Origin: Cellulosimicrobium sp. ES-005 | GTDB lineage: Bacteria; Actinomycetota; Actinomycetes; Actinomycetales; Cellulomonadaceae | Direction: 5' to 3' | Length of the DNA: 64,000 nucleotides | Assembly (NCBI RefSeq): GCF_040448685.1 | Contig: NZ_CP159290.1 | Location: forward strand, 3,100,001 to 3,164,000 | Shown here: positions 34,695-43,463 of the stretch, piece by piece | Numbering within the stretch: the first letter of the stretch is position 1 | Layout: each line of letters opens with the position of its first letter | Notes under the pieces: model-generated | Database searches by the model: none | What the model saw: only the letters and a program-made list of their open reading frames with translations | What the model was told of the DNA's origin: nothing | Program-made: the position numbers and the translations under genes

Positions 34695-35297
34695 ATGGCA
34701 GCGCACGATCCGCACGCGGACCCCGGGCTCGTCGAGGACGAGGACCGCGCGGCCGACGGCGGCGGGCCAGCACCGGCTCGCCCGGCCCGGACCGCGGAGC
34801 GCGTCGTCCTCGGGCTCTACGTCCTGGTGCTCGTGTGGGTCGTGCTGCTCAAGATCCACACCGGCGACCTCGGCGACCTCGGCGACCTCGTCGGCCGCCG
34901 GTCGGTCAACCTGGTCCCGATGGGCGGCACGGCCACCGGCGGCCTCGGCTCCCGAGAGCTGGCCGTCAACGTCCTCGTGTTCGTCCCGCTCGGCGTGCTC
35001 GTCCTCCTGGCGGCCCGGCAGCGGCGCTTCGCCAGGATGCTCCTCCTCGTCGTCGGGGTGTCCGTCGTCTTCGAGGTCGTCCAGTACGTCGCCGGCATCG
35101 GGGCCAGCGACGTCACCGACGTCCTCACCAACACGGCCGGCGGGCTCGTGGGCATGGGCCTCGCCTGGCTCGGCCTGCGCGTGTTCGGCGACCACGCCCG
35201 GCGCCGCGTCCTCGTCGCCCTCGTCGTCGTGCTGGTCGCGCTGGCGGCGGGGTTCTTCACCTGGCTCGGGGTGACGGGCGTCCGGTTCCGGCTGTAG
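34695..35297 (+). CDS. VanZ-family membrane protein
   Basis: A 200-residue protein with a soluble acidic N-terminus and about five membrane spans. The VanZ pattern is clear: SVNLVPMGG, AVNVLVFVPLGVLVLLAARQ, FEVVQYVAGIGASDVTDVLT and NTAGGLVGMGLAWLG. VanZ proteins raise teicoplanin tolerance in enterococci; the wider family role is undefined. It is divergent from the two-component system, which might regulate it, though no shared operator was identified. Confidence 0.88.
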   Translation: MAAHDPHADPGLVEDEDRAADGGGPAPARPARTAERVVLGLYVLVLVWVVLLKIHTGDLGDLGDLVGRRSVNLVPMGGTATGGLGSRELAVNVLVFVPLGVLVLLAARQRRFARMLLLVVGVSVVFEVVQYVAGIGASDVTDVLTNTAGGLVGMGLAWLGLRVFGDHARRRVLVALVVVLVALAAGFFTWLGVTGVRFRL

Positions 35298-35310
35298 CGC
35301 CGCCGTCCGT

Positions 35311-35793
35311 CTAGCCGGTCGGCTCGCGCACCGCGGCGAGCACGACGGGGTCGGCGCAGCCGCGCGCGAACCCGGCGATGCGCCGGTCGATGTCGCGCCC
35401 GAGCACCCACGAGCCGACGCGTTCGGCGAGCGGGGCGAGCCAGCGGGGGCGGCACCGGAAGGAGTAGCGCCAGGTGGCGCGCGTGCCGCCGGACGGGTCG
35501 GGCGCGAACCGCCACCCGCCCGCGAGGTTCTCGAAGAACCAGGACCCGCGGACCATGCGCATCCCGACGTTCGTCGGCGGGTTGTAGGAGACGTACTCGC
35601 TCACCATGGACAGTCCGCTGCGGTGCCGGGTGAAGGTGCGCACGCCCTTCGCGGGCGCCGTGGCGCCGTCGAGGAAGTGCTGTCGCCGGACGAACGGGTC
35701 CCAGCGGAGGCGGACGTCACCGGTCGTCTGGGAGACGGCGAACGCCGTCGCGGGGTCGACGGGGACCACGAGGGAGGACTCGACCACGGGCAT
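35311..35793 (-). CDS. SRPBCC-family (polyketide cyclase-like) protein
   Basis: A 160-residue START/Bet v1-fold protein: MPVVESSLVVPVDPATAFAV, then LRWDPFVRRQHFLDGA, and a beta-rich centre ending WRYSFRCRPRWLAPL, with the long C-terminal helix typical of the fold. Members bind hydrophobic ligands or catalyse cyclisation; the ligand here is unknown. It is convergent with the VanZ gene, 14 bases between their ends. Confidence 0.85.
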   Translation of the reverse strand: MPVVESSLVVPVDPATAFAVSQTTGDVRLRWDPFVRRQHFLDGATAPAKGVRTFTRHRSGLSMVSEYVSYNPPTNVGMRMVRGSWFFENLAGGWRFAPDPSGGTRATWRYSFRCRPRWLAPLAERVGSWVLGRDIDRRIAGFARGCADPVVLAAVREPTG

Positions 35794-35870
35794 GGTCGGA
35801 TGCTCCCACGGGCGCCGCCGTCACGCCCCGCGCTCGGAGGTCGCGCCGCGTCCGGGTCCGGACGCGCGGA

Positions 35871-35897
35871 CGGCCCGCCCCGGCGAGGGACGGGCCG
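35871..35897 (-). terminator. Stem-loop downstream of the lipoprotein gene
   Basis: cggcccg (35871-35877) pairs with cgggccg (35891-35897), and a second perfect hairpin (gcgtccgg 35848-35855 / ccggacgc 35858-35865) follows in the direction of minus-strand transcription, after the lipoprotein stop at 35928. Confidence 0.5.
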
Positions 35898-35927
35898 CCC
35901 GGACCGCGGCGCGGGGGTGTGCGAGGG

Positions 35928-36389
35928 TCAGGACGCGAACGCGTACCCGGCCTCCGTGCACTGCGCGCGGAAGGCGTCGAGAGACTCCTGGAGCGACGAC
36001 GTGTCGATCGTGGCCTCCTGCACGGCGGCCTCGAACGGGGCCTTGATCCCGTTGAGGTTCTCCTGGAGGTCGGGGTCTGCGAAGTTCTGGACCGCGATGA
36101 GGCGCTCGCGCGTGGTGTAGATCGCGGCGGCGGCGGCCTCGTCCTCGGGCGTCTCGAGCAGCGGCGTCGTCTCGGTGACGAGGCGCTCGGCGGAGTACTC
36201 GCCGCCGTAGAACATGTTGCACGTCGTGGTCACGGACACGACGGCCGGCGTGACCTCGGAGGCCGCCTCGGTCGTGGTCGTGGTCTCGGGGGTCGCGGTG
36301 TCGTCGCTCGCCGGGTCGGTCGGCGAGGCGCAGGACGCCAGCAGGAGGGCACAGGAGAGCGCCGCGGTAGCGGCAAGAAACTTACGCAT
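35928..36389 (-). CDS. Small lipoprotein, unknown function
   Basis: A 153-residue lipoprotein: MRKFLAATAALSCALLLASC gives a signal peptide with lipobox LASC, then a Thr/Glu-rich linker and a helical domain with two cysteines (VTTTCNMFYGGEYSAERL and AFRAQCTEAGYAFAS) that may pair in a disulfide. I do not recognise the domain. The upstream 135-bp region is AT-rich for this genome (ctaacgatttcaca), so it probably has its own promoter. The longer upstream frame lacks a signal and was not used. Confidence 0.8.
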   Translation of the reverse strand: MRKFLAATAALSCALLLASCASPTDPASDDTATPETTTTTEAASEVTPAVVSVTTTCNMFYGGEYSAERLVTETTPLLETPEDEAAAAAIYTTRERLIAVQNFADPDLQENLNGIKAPFEAAVQEATIDTSSLQESLDAFRAQCTEAGYAFAS

Positions 36390-36507
36390 GCTAACGATTT
36401 CACACTCTCGCGCACGCGGGGCGCAAGAAGATTCGCGGGCCGCACGCTCAGGAACGGCGGAATCCTGCGGTTCCCGGGGCAACCTTGTGCCCAGCGTCAC
36501 AACCGTC

Positions 36508-36523
36508 CGGGACCGAGGTCCCG
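36508..36523 (-). terminator. Hairpin directly after the quinone oxidoreductase gene
   Basis: cgggacc (36508-36514) and ggtcccg (36517-36523) pair perfectly around ga, beginning 2 bases beyond the minus-strand stop at 36525. Confidence 0.5.
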
Positions 36524-36524
36524 G

Positions 36525-37454
36525 TCACGGGACGTCGAGGACGACCTTGCCGCGGACGTGCCCGTCGGCGACGAGCCGCAGCGCCTCCGCCGCGTCCGTG
36601 AGCGGGAATCGTGCCGAGACCTCCGCCCGGAGCCGCCCGTCCTCCGCGAGCGCGAGTACCTCGTCGAGCGCGCCCTTCGCGTCGACCTTGTCCACGACGC
36701 CCGCGGCGCGCGACGCGTCGGACCCGACGATCGTCACCGCGCTCGGCGGGTCGTCCGGGGTGGCGGGCGCCAGGTCCTCGCCCAGCAGCGCGACGGTCGC
36801 GGCGAGCGCGTCCGCGGTGCCGACGAGGTCGACGACGACGCTCACCGCGTCCAAGCCGTCCGGCAGCGCCCGCACCGCGTCGACGAGACCGGGCCCGTAC
36901 GCGACCGGGGCCGCGCCGAGACCGCGCAGGTAGTCGTGGTTCGCGGGCGACGCCGTCCCGACGACGCGCGCGCCGAGCGCGGTCGCGATCTGCACCGCCG
37001 CCGATCCGACGCCCCCGCTCGCGCCGTGCACCAGGACCACGTCGCCCTCGCCGACGTCGGCCTGGACGAGCGCGGAGAATGCGGTCGCGGCCGCGACGGG
37101 CAGCACGGCCGCCTGCTCGACGGGGACGGACGCGGGCTTGCGGCGCACGTGGTCGGCGCGGACGAGCGAGAGCTCGCGCTGCGCGCCGGTCCCGTGCCAG
37201 ACGACCTCGTCGCCGGGAGCGAGGTCGGGCACGTCGGGCCCCACGGCGTCGACCACGCCGGCGGCCTCGAACCCGAGCACGCCGGGCACGCGGCCCCCGA
37301 ACGCGCCGGCGAGCCGCTTGAGGTCCGCGGGGTTGACCCCGACGACGCGGTTCGCGACGCGTACCTGGCCGGGCCCGGGCTCGCCGACGTGCTCGTCGTC
37401 GACCCGCAACGTCTCCGGCCCGCCGAAGGACTCGAAGACGACGACCGTGCTCAT
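36525..37454 (-). CDS. NADP-dependent quinone oxidoreductase-like (MDR/zinc-less) alcohol dehydrogenase
   Basis: A 309-residue medium-chain reductase. The N-terminal GroES-like domain has VVFESFGGPETLRVDDEHVG and NPADLKRLAGAFGG; the nucleotide-binding motif is VLVHGASGGVGSAAVQIATA, matching AxGGVG of quinone reductases. The catalytic-zinc Cys/His set of alcohol dehydrogenases is absent. It probably reduces quinones or enones with NADPH. ATG at 37454. It is a single gene divergent from the DksA-like gene. Confidence 0.88.
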   Translation of the reverse strand: MSTVVVFESFGGPETLRVDDEHVGEPGPGQVRVANRVVGVNPADLKRLAGAFGGRVPGVLGFEAAGVVDAVGPDVPDLAPGDEVVWHGTGAQRELSLVRADHVRRKPASVPVEQAAVLPVAAATAFSALVQADVGEGDVVLVHGASGGVGSAAVQIATALGARVVGTASPANHDYLRGLGAAPVAYGPGLVDAVRALPDGLDAVSVVVDLVGTADALAATVALLGEDLAPATPDDPPSAVTIVGSDASRAAGVVDKVDAKGALDEVLALAEDGRLRAEVSARFPLTDAAEALRLVADGHVRGKVVLDVP

Positions 37455-37642
37455 GCAGACCCCCTGTGGTCTCGCCGTCGGACGTCGGTCGCGCGCCGCG
37501 GGGGCGAGACCGCGCGGCGGGCCCGGGGGGAGCCGGGCGGTTCCACTCTTCCACCCGTCGACCGCCGCTGTCATGCGCCCACCACGGGCAGGACTCCCCG
37601 TCCGGGACGGTTTCACCCCCTCCGCGACGTTGAGGGGACGAG

Positions 37643-38017
37643 ATGACGACACCACGAGACCGCCGAGCGCCCGCCCGGGGCGACGCCGCGCGCGTGCGCC
37701 TGCTCGCCGTGCGGGCCGACGCCGCGGCACGGCTCCGCGCGCTGCGCGCCGAGGTCGCAGGGATCGTCGAGGCGTCGCGCGACTCGAACGCGGACGACGA
37801 GCACGACCCGGACGGCGCGACCATCGCGTTCGAGCGCGCCCAGGTGGACGCGCTCGCGCGCGACGCGGCGGCGCGGGTGGAGGAGGCCGACGCCGCCCTG
37901 GCCCGGCTCGACGCGGGCTCCTACGGCGTGTGCGAGGCCTGCGGGCAGCAGATCGCCGCCGGGCGACTGGAGGCGCGCCCGACGGCGAGGACCTGCGTCG
38001 CGTGCGCGGTCCGCTGA
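37643..38017 (+). CDS. TraR/DksA-family zinc-finger protein
   Basis: A 124-residue protein with a helical hairpin (DAAARLRALRAEVAGIVEAS and the DALARDAAARVEEADAALAR region) and a C-terminal DksA-type C4 zinc finger: YGVCEACGQQIAAGRLEARP then RTCVACAV. DksA family members bind the RNA polymerase secondary channel; the hairpin tip here reads SNADDEHDPDG, carrying acidic residues as in DksA. Single gene, GAGGGGACGAG before the ATG. Confidence 0.88.
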   Translation: MTTPRDRRAPARGDAARVRLLAVRADAAARLRALRAEVAGIVEASRDSNADDEHDPDGATIAFERAQVDALARDAAARVEEADAALARLDAGSYGVCEACGQQIAAGRLEARPTARTCVACAVR

Positions 38018-38050
38018 ACCCTGACCGCCTGAACCGGCCCGCGTGACCGG

Positions 38051-38815
38051 TCAGAGCTGGCCGTGGCCCTTCTTCGAGGGCACGCCCGCGATGAGGCCGC
38101 CGTCCACGACGAACTCCGACCCCGTGGAGTAGGACGACTCGTCGCTCGCGAGGAAGAGGATCAGCCGGGAGACCTCCTCGGGCGCGGCCGGCCTGCCGAG
38201 GGGGATGAGCAGGTCGTCGGGGTTGAGCGAGGCCGTCATGGGCGTCGAGATGAACCCGGGGTGCACCGAGTTGACGCGGACGCCGTACGGGCCGAGGTCG
38301 AGCGCGACCGACTTGGTGAGCCCGCGGACGCCGAACTTCGACGCGACGTAGCCGTGCAGCCCGGCGCTGCCGCGCATGCCCTCGACGGACGAGACGTTGA
38401 TGATCGACCCCGCGCCGGCCTTCGCCATGACGGGCGAGACCGCACGGATCCCGAGGAACGTGCCCGTGAGGTTGACGTCGATGATCGTGCGCCACGCCGC
38501 GGTGTCGAACTCGGTGATCGGGCCGCCGTTCGCGATGCCCGCGTTGTTGACGAGCACGTCCACGCGAGCGAACGCCGAGATCGTCGCGGCGACGGCCGCG
38601 GCCCAGTCGTCCTCGCTCGTGACGTCGAGGTGGACGTAGCGCGCGTCCGGGCCGAGCTCGGCGGCGAGCGCCTCGCCCTTCTCGTCGTCGAGGTCGGCGA
38701 TCACGACCTTCGCGCCCTCGGCGACGAGGGCGCGGGCGTGCGTGACGCCCATGCCGCCGGTGCCGCCGGTGATGATCGCGACCTTGTCCTGGACCCTTCC
38801 GGGAGTGCTGCCCAT
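38051..38815 (-). CDS. Short-chain dehydrogenase/reductase (3-alpha/20-beta-hydroxysteroid dehydrogenase-like)
   Basis: A 254-residue classical SDR. Cofactor motif TGGTGGMGVTHARAL, structural NNAGIANGG, catalytic Ser in INVSSVEGMRG, and the active Tyr/Lys in LHGYVASKFGVRG are all present. VHPGFISTPMTASL follows as in the 3-alpha/20-beta hydroxysteroid group. It lies directly downstream of nothing on its strand but is followed in reading order from the TetR-type gene at 39558, so the regulator may control it. ATG at 38815. Confidence 0.88.
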   Translation of the reverse strand: MGSTPGRVQDKVAIITGGTGGMGVTHARALVAEGAKVVIADLDDEKGEALAAELGPDARYVHLDVTSEDDWAAAVAATISAFARVDVLVNNAGIANGGPITEFDTAAWRTIIDVNLTGTFLGIRAVSPVMAKAGAGSIINVSSVEGMRGSAGLHGYVASKFGVRGLTKSVALDLGPYGVRVNSVHPGFISTPMTASLNPDDLLIPLGRPAAPEEVSRLILFLASDESSYSTGSEFVVDGGLIAGVPSKKGHGQL

Positions 38816-38940
38816 GGTGGGGCTCCTTTCTGAGGGCGCGACGGCGTCGGCCCGCCTCGTGAGCGGGTCCGGCGTCGTCGCGCGGTGTGGTGTGCACCTG
38901 CCCGCCGGCGGCACGGTCGACCGGCGGAGGGGACGGCTCG

Positions 38941-39558
38941 TCAGGTCGACGGCGTGGTCCACCAGGCGGGCAGGGCGTCTCGGGCGACCCGGGGGAAGAA
39001 CCCCGGGTCGCGGGGTGGAGGAGTGGCGAGCCAGACCTCGAGGGCGCCGACCGTGCCGAAGCCGACGTACGTGGCGAAGGCACGAGCCGTCGTCGCGACC
39101 TCCGCGTCGGTGCCGGCGCCCGTGGGCAGGAGCCCGGGGTGGGCGCCGAGGTGCTCCACGAGCGTCTCGGTGACGTGGCCCGCGAGCAGCCGGAACAGCG
39201 GGGCGCTGAGCCCGCCCTCGAGCGCCCGCTCGTAGACGGGCAGGTGCGCCTCGACGTGCTCGACGAGCGCGTGGCTCCAGTGGTCGACGACGTCGCGCGA
39301 CCGGGCGGGGACGTCGTCCGCCGTCTCGGCCACCCGGACGTCCTCGAAGAACCGGTCGCGGATCGTGTCGAGCTCGGCGGCCAGCGCGCGGACGAGGAGG
39401 TCCGCGGGGCTCGGGGCGTGGTCGTAGAACGTCACGCGGTTGATGCCCGCGCGGGCGGCGACGGCCGAGACGGTGAGGTCGGCGACGTCCCGCTCCGCGG
39501 CGAGCTCGAGGATCGCGTCCCGCAGGAGGGCGGCGGTCCGCGCGCTGCGCTTGTCCAC
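38941..39558 (-). CDS. TetR/AcrR-family regulator, divergent from glutamate decarboxylase
   Basis: A 205-residue regulator. The N-terminal helix-turn-helix is DKRSARTAALLRDAILELAA then LTVSAVAARAGINRVTFYDH, followed by a ligand-binding C-terminal domain. The GTG at 39558 follows GGAGG at 39568-39572 (minus strand). It is divergent from gadB, with cttaggc repeats in between, and it sits upstream of an SDR on its own strand; either may be the target. Ligand unknown. Confidence 0.85.
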   Translation of the reverse strand: MDKRSARTAALLRDAILELAAERDVADLTVSAVAARAGINRVTFYDHAPSPADLLVRALAAELDTIRDRFFEDVRVAETADDVPARSRDVVDHWSHALVEHVEAHLPVYERALEGGLSAPLFRLLAGHVTETLVEHLGAHPGLLPTGAGTDAEVATTARAFATYVGFGTVGALEVWLATPPPRDPGFFPRVARDALPAWWTTPST

Positions 39559-39606
39559 GGTCCACCACCTCCGATCGCGTCGTCCGTCGTCATCGACGAT
39601 ACGCCG

Positions 39607-39640
39607 AGGCAACGACTTAGGCAACAGGTGTCGCTTAGGC
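39607..39640. promoter_or_regulatory. Direct repeats in the TetR-gadB intergenic region
   Basis: aggcaac occurs at about 39607-39613 and 39620-39626, and cttaggc at 39616-39622 and 39634-39640 (18 bases apart). They lie in the middle of the 176-bp divergent spacer and are good operator candidates for the adjacent TetR protein. No perfect dyad is visible, which lowers confidence. Confidence 0.35.
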
Positions 39641-39734
39641 TCGCCCGGTCGGGAGGCGACCCTCAGGCGACGGTCGTACCGTCGGGAGAGCGGCCGCAGG
39701 TCCGCGGCCGCCACACCCGAGGGGGCGGACGGAC

Positions 39735-41141
39735 ATGGTCACCAACACGCGCCGTGCCGAGAGGCACCACGGAGAGCCCGACGTCGTCGAGCTCAACCCG
39801 GTCTTCGCCAGGCCCGGGGAGGCGACGACGCTGCCCAAGTTCCGCTTCCCGGACGACGAGTCGCTCCAGGAGACCGCGTACCAGATCGTGCACGACGAGG
39901 CCATGCTCGACGGCAACGCGCGGCTCAACCTCGCGACGTTCGTCGGGACGTGGATGGACGAGCGCGCCGCGCGGCTCTACCTCGAGGCCGCGGACAAGAA
40001 CATGATCGACAAGGACGAGTACCCGCAGACCGCCGCGGTGGAGACGCGCTGCTGGACCATGCTCGCCGACCTGTGGCACGCGCCGGACCCGGAGCACACC
40101 ATCGGCACCTCGACGATCGGCTCGTCCGAGGCGTGCATGCTCGGCGGCCTCGCCCTCAAGCGCCGCTGGCAGCACGCGCGCCGTGCCGCGGGCAAGCCGG
40201 TGGACCGGCCCAACCTCGTGCTGTCCAGCGCGGTCCAGGTCTGCTGGGAGAAGTTCTGCAACTACTTCGAGGTCGAGGCGCGCTACGTCCCGATCTCCGA
40301 GGAGCACAAGGTCCTCGACGGCCACGACCTCGAGAAGTACGTGGACGAGAACACCATCGGGGTCGTCGCGATCATGGGCGTGACCTACACGGGCATGTAC
40401 GAGCCGGTCACGGAGATCGCGGCGGCTCTCGACCGGATCCAGGAGTCCACCGGCCTCGACGTGCCGATCCACGTCGACGGAGCCTCGGGCGCGATGGTCG
40501 CCCCGTTCGTCCAGCCCGAGCTCGTGTGGGACTTCCGCGTCGCCCGGGTCGCGTCGATCAACACGTCGGGGCACAAGTACGGCCTCGTGTATCCCGGGCT
40601 CGGGTGGGTCGTCTGGCGCGACACCGAGTCCCTGCCCGAGGACCTCGTGTTCCGGGTGAGCTACCTCGGTGGGGACATGCCGACCTTCGCCCTCAACTTC
40701 TCGCGGCCCGGTGCGCAGGTGCTGTTGCAGTACTACCTGTTCCTGCGCCTGGGACGCACCGGGTACGAGGCGGTGCAGCGGACGTCGCGCGACGTCGCCC
40801 TCTACCTCTCCGGGGAGATCGCGAAGATGCCCGCGTTCGAGCTGTGGAACGACGGCTCGGACATCCCGGTGTTCGCCTGGCGCCTCAGAGCGGGCCACAC
40901 CGAGAACTGGAACCTGTACCACCTCTCGGAGCGGCTGCGGACCAAGGGCTGGCTCGTCCCCGCCTACCCCATGCCGGACGACCTCACCGACGTCACCGTC
41001 CAGCGCGTCGTCGTGCGCAACGGCTTCAGCCACGACCTCGCCTCGGCGTTCCTCGCGGACCTGCGCGAGGAGGTCGCCACTCTCGACGCCCTCACGAGCC
41101 CCATGCCGACCGAGGGCCAGCGCTCGGGCTTCCACCACTGA
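39735..41141 (+). CDS. gadB: Glutamate decarboxylase
   Basis: A 468-residue PLP enzyme converting L-glutamate to GABA and CO2, consuming a proton and so supporting acid resistance. The PLP lysine is Lys281 in SINTSGHKYGLVYPG. Other family blocks are LNLATFVGTWMDERAARLYL, GTSTIGSSEACMLGGLALKR and IHVDGASGAMVAPF. The length matches the bacterial and plant GAD family, and the C-terminus ends in HH as in several bacterial GadB proteins, where C-terminal residues gate the active site by pH. The antiporter gene follows 28 bases later. Confidence 0.95.
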   Translation: MVTNTRRAERHHGEPDVVELNPVFARPGEATTLPKFRFPDDESLQETAYQIVHDEAMLDGNARLNLATFVGTWMDERAARLYLEAADKNMIDKDEYPQTAAVETRCWTMLADLWHAPDPEHTIGTSTIGSSEACMLGGLALKRRWQHARRAAGKPVDRPNLVLSSAVQVCWEKFCNYFEVEARYVPISEEHKVLDGHDLEKYVDENTIGVVAIMGVTYTGMYEPVTEIAAALDRIQESTGLDVPIHVDGASGAMVAPFVQPELVWDFRVARVASINTSGHKYGLVYPGLGWVVWRDTESLPEDLVFRVSYLGGDMPTFALNFSRPGAQVLLQYYLFLRLGRTGYEAVQRTSRDVALYLSGEIAKMPAFELWNDGSDIPVFAWRLRAGHTENWNLYHLSERLRTKGWLVPAYPMPDDLTDVTVQRVVVRNGFSHDLASAFLADLREEVATLDALTSPMPTEGQRSGFHH

Positions 41142-41169
41142 GGGGCCGGCGAGCAGGAGGGAACGGACC

Positions 41170-42813
41170 ATGGCACAGGGGGCAGCACAGGATCCGCCCG
41201 GGGGCTCGGGACCGCACGTCCGGGCCGACGGCACGCACGCGCCGTCGGCCGCGCACGTCCGCCCGCACCCGTACGGGACGCCCGGCGCGCGGAAGCCGCC
41301 GGGTCACGCGGGGCCCGCGATCGGGGCGCCCGCCGCCACGGCGACCGCGTTCATGTCGGTCGTGCAGCTCGCGATGCTCACGGTGGTGGTGGTCGCGTCG
41401 CTGCGGTCGCTCCCCGCGATGGCGTCGTACGGGCTCGGCTCGGTGACGCTCTTCGTCGTCCCCGCCATCCTCTTCCTCGTGCCGACGGCGCTCGTCGCGG
41501 CCGAGCTCGCGACCGGCTGGAAGGGCGGCGTCTTCACCTGGGTGCGCGAGGCCTTCGGCGAGCGCGCGGGGTTCGTCGCGATCTGGCTGCAGTGGATCCA
41601 GAACGTCGTCTGGTACCCCACGCAGATCGCGTTCATCGCGGCGAGCCTGTCGTTCGTCGTCGGCGACCCCGACCTCACCCGGAACGGCCTCTACACGGCC
41701 GTCGTGATCCTCGTCCTGTACTGGGGATCGACGCTCATCACCCTCGCCGGCGGCAACCTCTTCGCGAAGGTCGGCTCCTGGAGCGGCATCTTCGGCACCA
41801 TCCTGCCCGCCGTCCTGCTCATCGTCCTCGGCGCGGTCTGGCTCGGGACCGGTGAACGGTCCCAGACGACGCTCGAGGCGTCGGCGGTGGTGCCGCCGTG
41901 GACCGGCATCGCGTCGATCGTGCTCATCGTCTCGAACGTCCTCGCGTACGCCGGGATGGAGGTCAACGCCGTGCACGCGAACGACCTGCGCAACCCCGGG
42001 CGCGGCTTCCCGCGGTCGATCGCCATCGCGACCGTGCTCATCCTCGGCGTCTTCATCCTCCCGACCCTCGCGATCTCCGTAGCCGTCCCGAAGTCCGCGC
42101 TCGGCGTGACCGACGGCATCAACCTCGCCTTCAAGGCGTTCTTCGACCACTGGGGCATGAGCTGGGGCACCCCGGTGATCTCGCTCCTCATCGCGCTCGG
42201 CGCGTTCGCGTCCGTCGTCACCTGGATCGCCGGGCCGTCGCGCGGCCTCCTCGCGGCCGCACGGACCGGGCTCCTCCCGCCCGCGCTGCAGCGACGCAAC
42301 AAGGCGGGCGTCCAGGTCGGGATCCTCGCCGTGCAGGGCGGCATCGTGACGCTGCTCGCGCTGCTCTTCGTGCTCGTCCGCAACGGCAACACGGCGTTCA
42401 TCGCGCTCGTCGACATGGCGGCGGCGCTCTACCTGGTCATGTACATGCTCATGTTCGCGGCGGCGATCCGTCTGCGGCGCACGAAGCCGGACGTGGTCCG
42501 GACGTACCGGACCCCCGCGATGCGGCTCGTGGCGGGCGTCGGTCTCGTCGCGTGCGCCGCGGCGTTCGTCCTCGCGTTCGTGCGGCCCTCGGGCTTCAGC
42601 GGTCTCTCCGCGACCGCGTACCCGCTCGTCGTCGCCGGGGTGGTCGTGGTGCTCGGCGGACCGCCGCTCCTCTTCTACGCCCTGCGGCGCGACTCGTGGG
42701 ACCGCCGGACCGCCGCCGAGCGAGAGACCGCCGACGACGTCCTGGTCAACCCACCGGAGACCCCTGCCACTCCCGGCGCGCATGCCACCCGAAGGCAGGC
42801 GGAGCCCACGTGA
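41170..42813 (+). CDS. gadC: Amino acid permease, probable glutamate/GABA antiporter
   Basis: A 547-residue APC-superfamily transporter with about 12 spans. A His/Pro/Gly-rich 45-residue N-terminus precedes the first span (FMSVVQLAMLTVVVVASLRS). LFVVPAILFLVPTALVAAEL and GWKGGVFTWVREAFGER resemble GadC and related GABA antiporters. Its place directly behind gadB supports glutamate-in/GABA-out exchange. The long C-terminal tail (residues ~500-547) could serve as the pH plug described for GadC. GGAGGGAACGG precedes the ATG. Confidence 0.85.
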   Translation: MAQGAAQDPPGGSGPHVRADGTHAPSAAHVRPHPYGTPGARKPPGHAGPAIGAPAATATAFMSVVQLAMLTVVVVASLRSLPAMASYGLGSVTLFVVPAILFLVPTALVAAELATGWKGGVFTWVREAFGERAGFVAIWLQWIQNVVWYPTQIAFIAASLSFVVGDPDLTRNGLYTAVVILVLYWGSTLITLAGGNLFAKVGSWSGIFGTILPAVLLIVLGAVWLGTGERSQTTLEASAVVPPWTGIASIVLIVSNVLAYAGMEVNAVHANDLRNPGRGFPRSIAIATVLILGVFILPTLAISVAVPKSALGVTDGINLAFKAFFDHWGMSWGTPVISLLIALGAFASVVTWIAGPSRGLLAAARTGLLPPALQRRNKAGVQVGILAVQGGIVTLLALLFVLVRNGNTAFIALVDMAAALYLVMYMLMFAAAIRLRRTKPDVVRTYRTPAMRLVAGVGLVACAAAFVLAFVRPSGFSGLSATAYPLVVAGVVVVLGGPPLLFYALRRDSWDRRTAAERETADDVLVNPPETPATPGAHATRRQAEPT

Positions 42814-42819
42814 CGGAGA

Positions 42820-42844
42820 CCCCCGCCCACCGTCCGGGCGGGGG
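42820..42844 (+). terminator. Stem-loop after the gad operon
   Basis: cccccgccc (42820-42828) pairs perfectly with gggcggggg (42836-42844) across a 7-base loop, 6 bases after the permease stop. Confidence 0.75.
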
Positions 42845-42907
42845 ACGCCCCGGTCGGGGGCGGCGGGTCCGTCCCGCGCCGCCGTCTGACGGTCGGCGAG
42901 CCGCCGG

Positions 42908-43330
42908 TCAGAGGTCGGAGAGGAAGTCGCCGCCGATCCCCGCCTGGGTCTCCAGGAGGTCGCCGGTGTCGCCGAGGACCACCCAGTTCGGCCCGGCGAG
43001 CGCCGCCTGACCCTCCACGGGCGGCTCGACCGGCAGGAGGCCGAGGAACTCGCCCTCGTCGACGTCGTCCGCGAAGACGGCCAGGAGCGTGGTGTCGTCG
43101 CACTCGCCGAGCTCGACGTCGGGCGAACCGGAGTCCTCGGGCGTGAACGACAGGCACGTCAGCCCCGCGGTCGTCGCGGCCTCGTGGAGCGCGTCGAGCG
43201 AGTCGTACTCCACGTCCTTCTCGCCGGGGCCGGGGCCGGAGCACGCGGCGAGGAGCCCGGCGAGCACGACGAGGCCGGCGAGGGGTGCCCGGGCGGGCCG
43301 ACGGGACGGGGGACCGGGTCGGGTGCGCAT
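42908..43330 (-). CDS. Small lipoprotein, unknown function
   Basis: A 140-residue lipoprotein: basic N-terminus (MRTRPGPPSRRPARAPLAGL), lipobox LLAAC, then an acidic mature domain with two cysteines (LTCLSFTPED, LGECDDTTLLAVF) and the closing QAGIGGDFLSDL. The domain is not recognised. Its upstream region carries four evenly spaced CGAGATCGAC-type elements. It lies convergent with the gad operon. Confidence 0.78.
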   Translation of the reverse strand: MRTRPGPPSRRPARAPLAGLVVLAGLLAACSGPGPGEKDVEYDSLDALHEAATTAGLTCLSFTPEDSGSPDVELGECDDTTLLAVFADDVDEGEFLGLLPVEPPVEGQAALAGPNWVVLGDTGDLLETQAGIGGDFLSDL

Positions 43331-43393
43331 GTCTCGATGGTCCGCCGTCGTGCCCGGTCGCGCCACGGGAAGCCCGTGCCGGACCGTCCGGCG

Positions 43394-43461
43394 CGAGATC
43401 GACCCGTACGGTCGAGATCGGCCTTCGCGAGGTCGATCTCGGGCCGCAGGGGTCTATCTCG
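43394..43461. promoter_or_regulatory. Four evenly spaced copies of a CGAGATCGAC element
   Basis: Copies: cgagatcgac 43394-43403 (+), cgagatcggc 43413-43422 (+), its reverse complement 43432-43441 (-), and cgagatagac 43452-43461 (-). Start-to-start steps are 19, 19 and 20 bases, about two helical turns. They lie between the amidohydrolase stop and the lipoprotein start, 64 bases upstream of the latter. Copies 1 and 3 also form a 10-bp stem. Confidence 0.5.
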
Positions 43462-43463
43462 GG

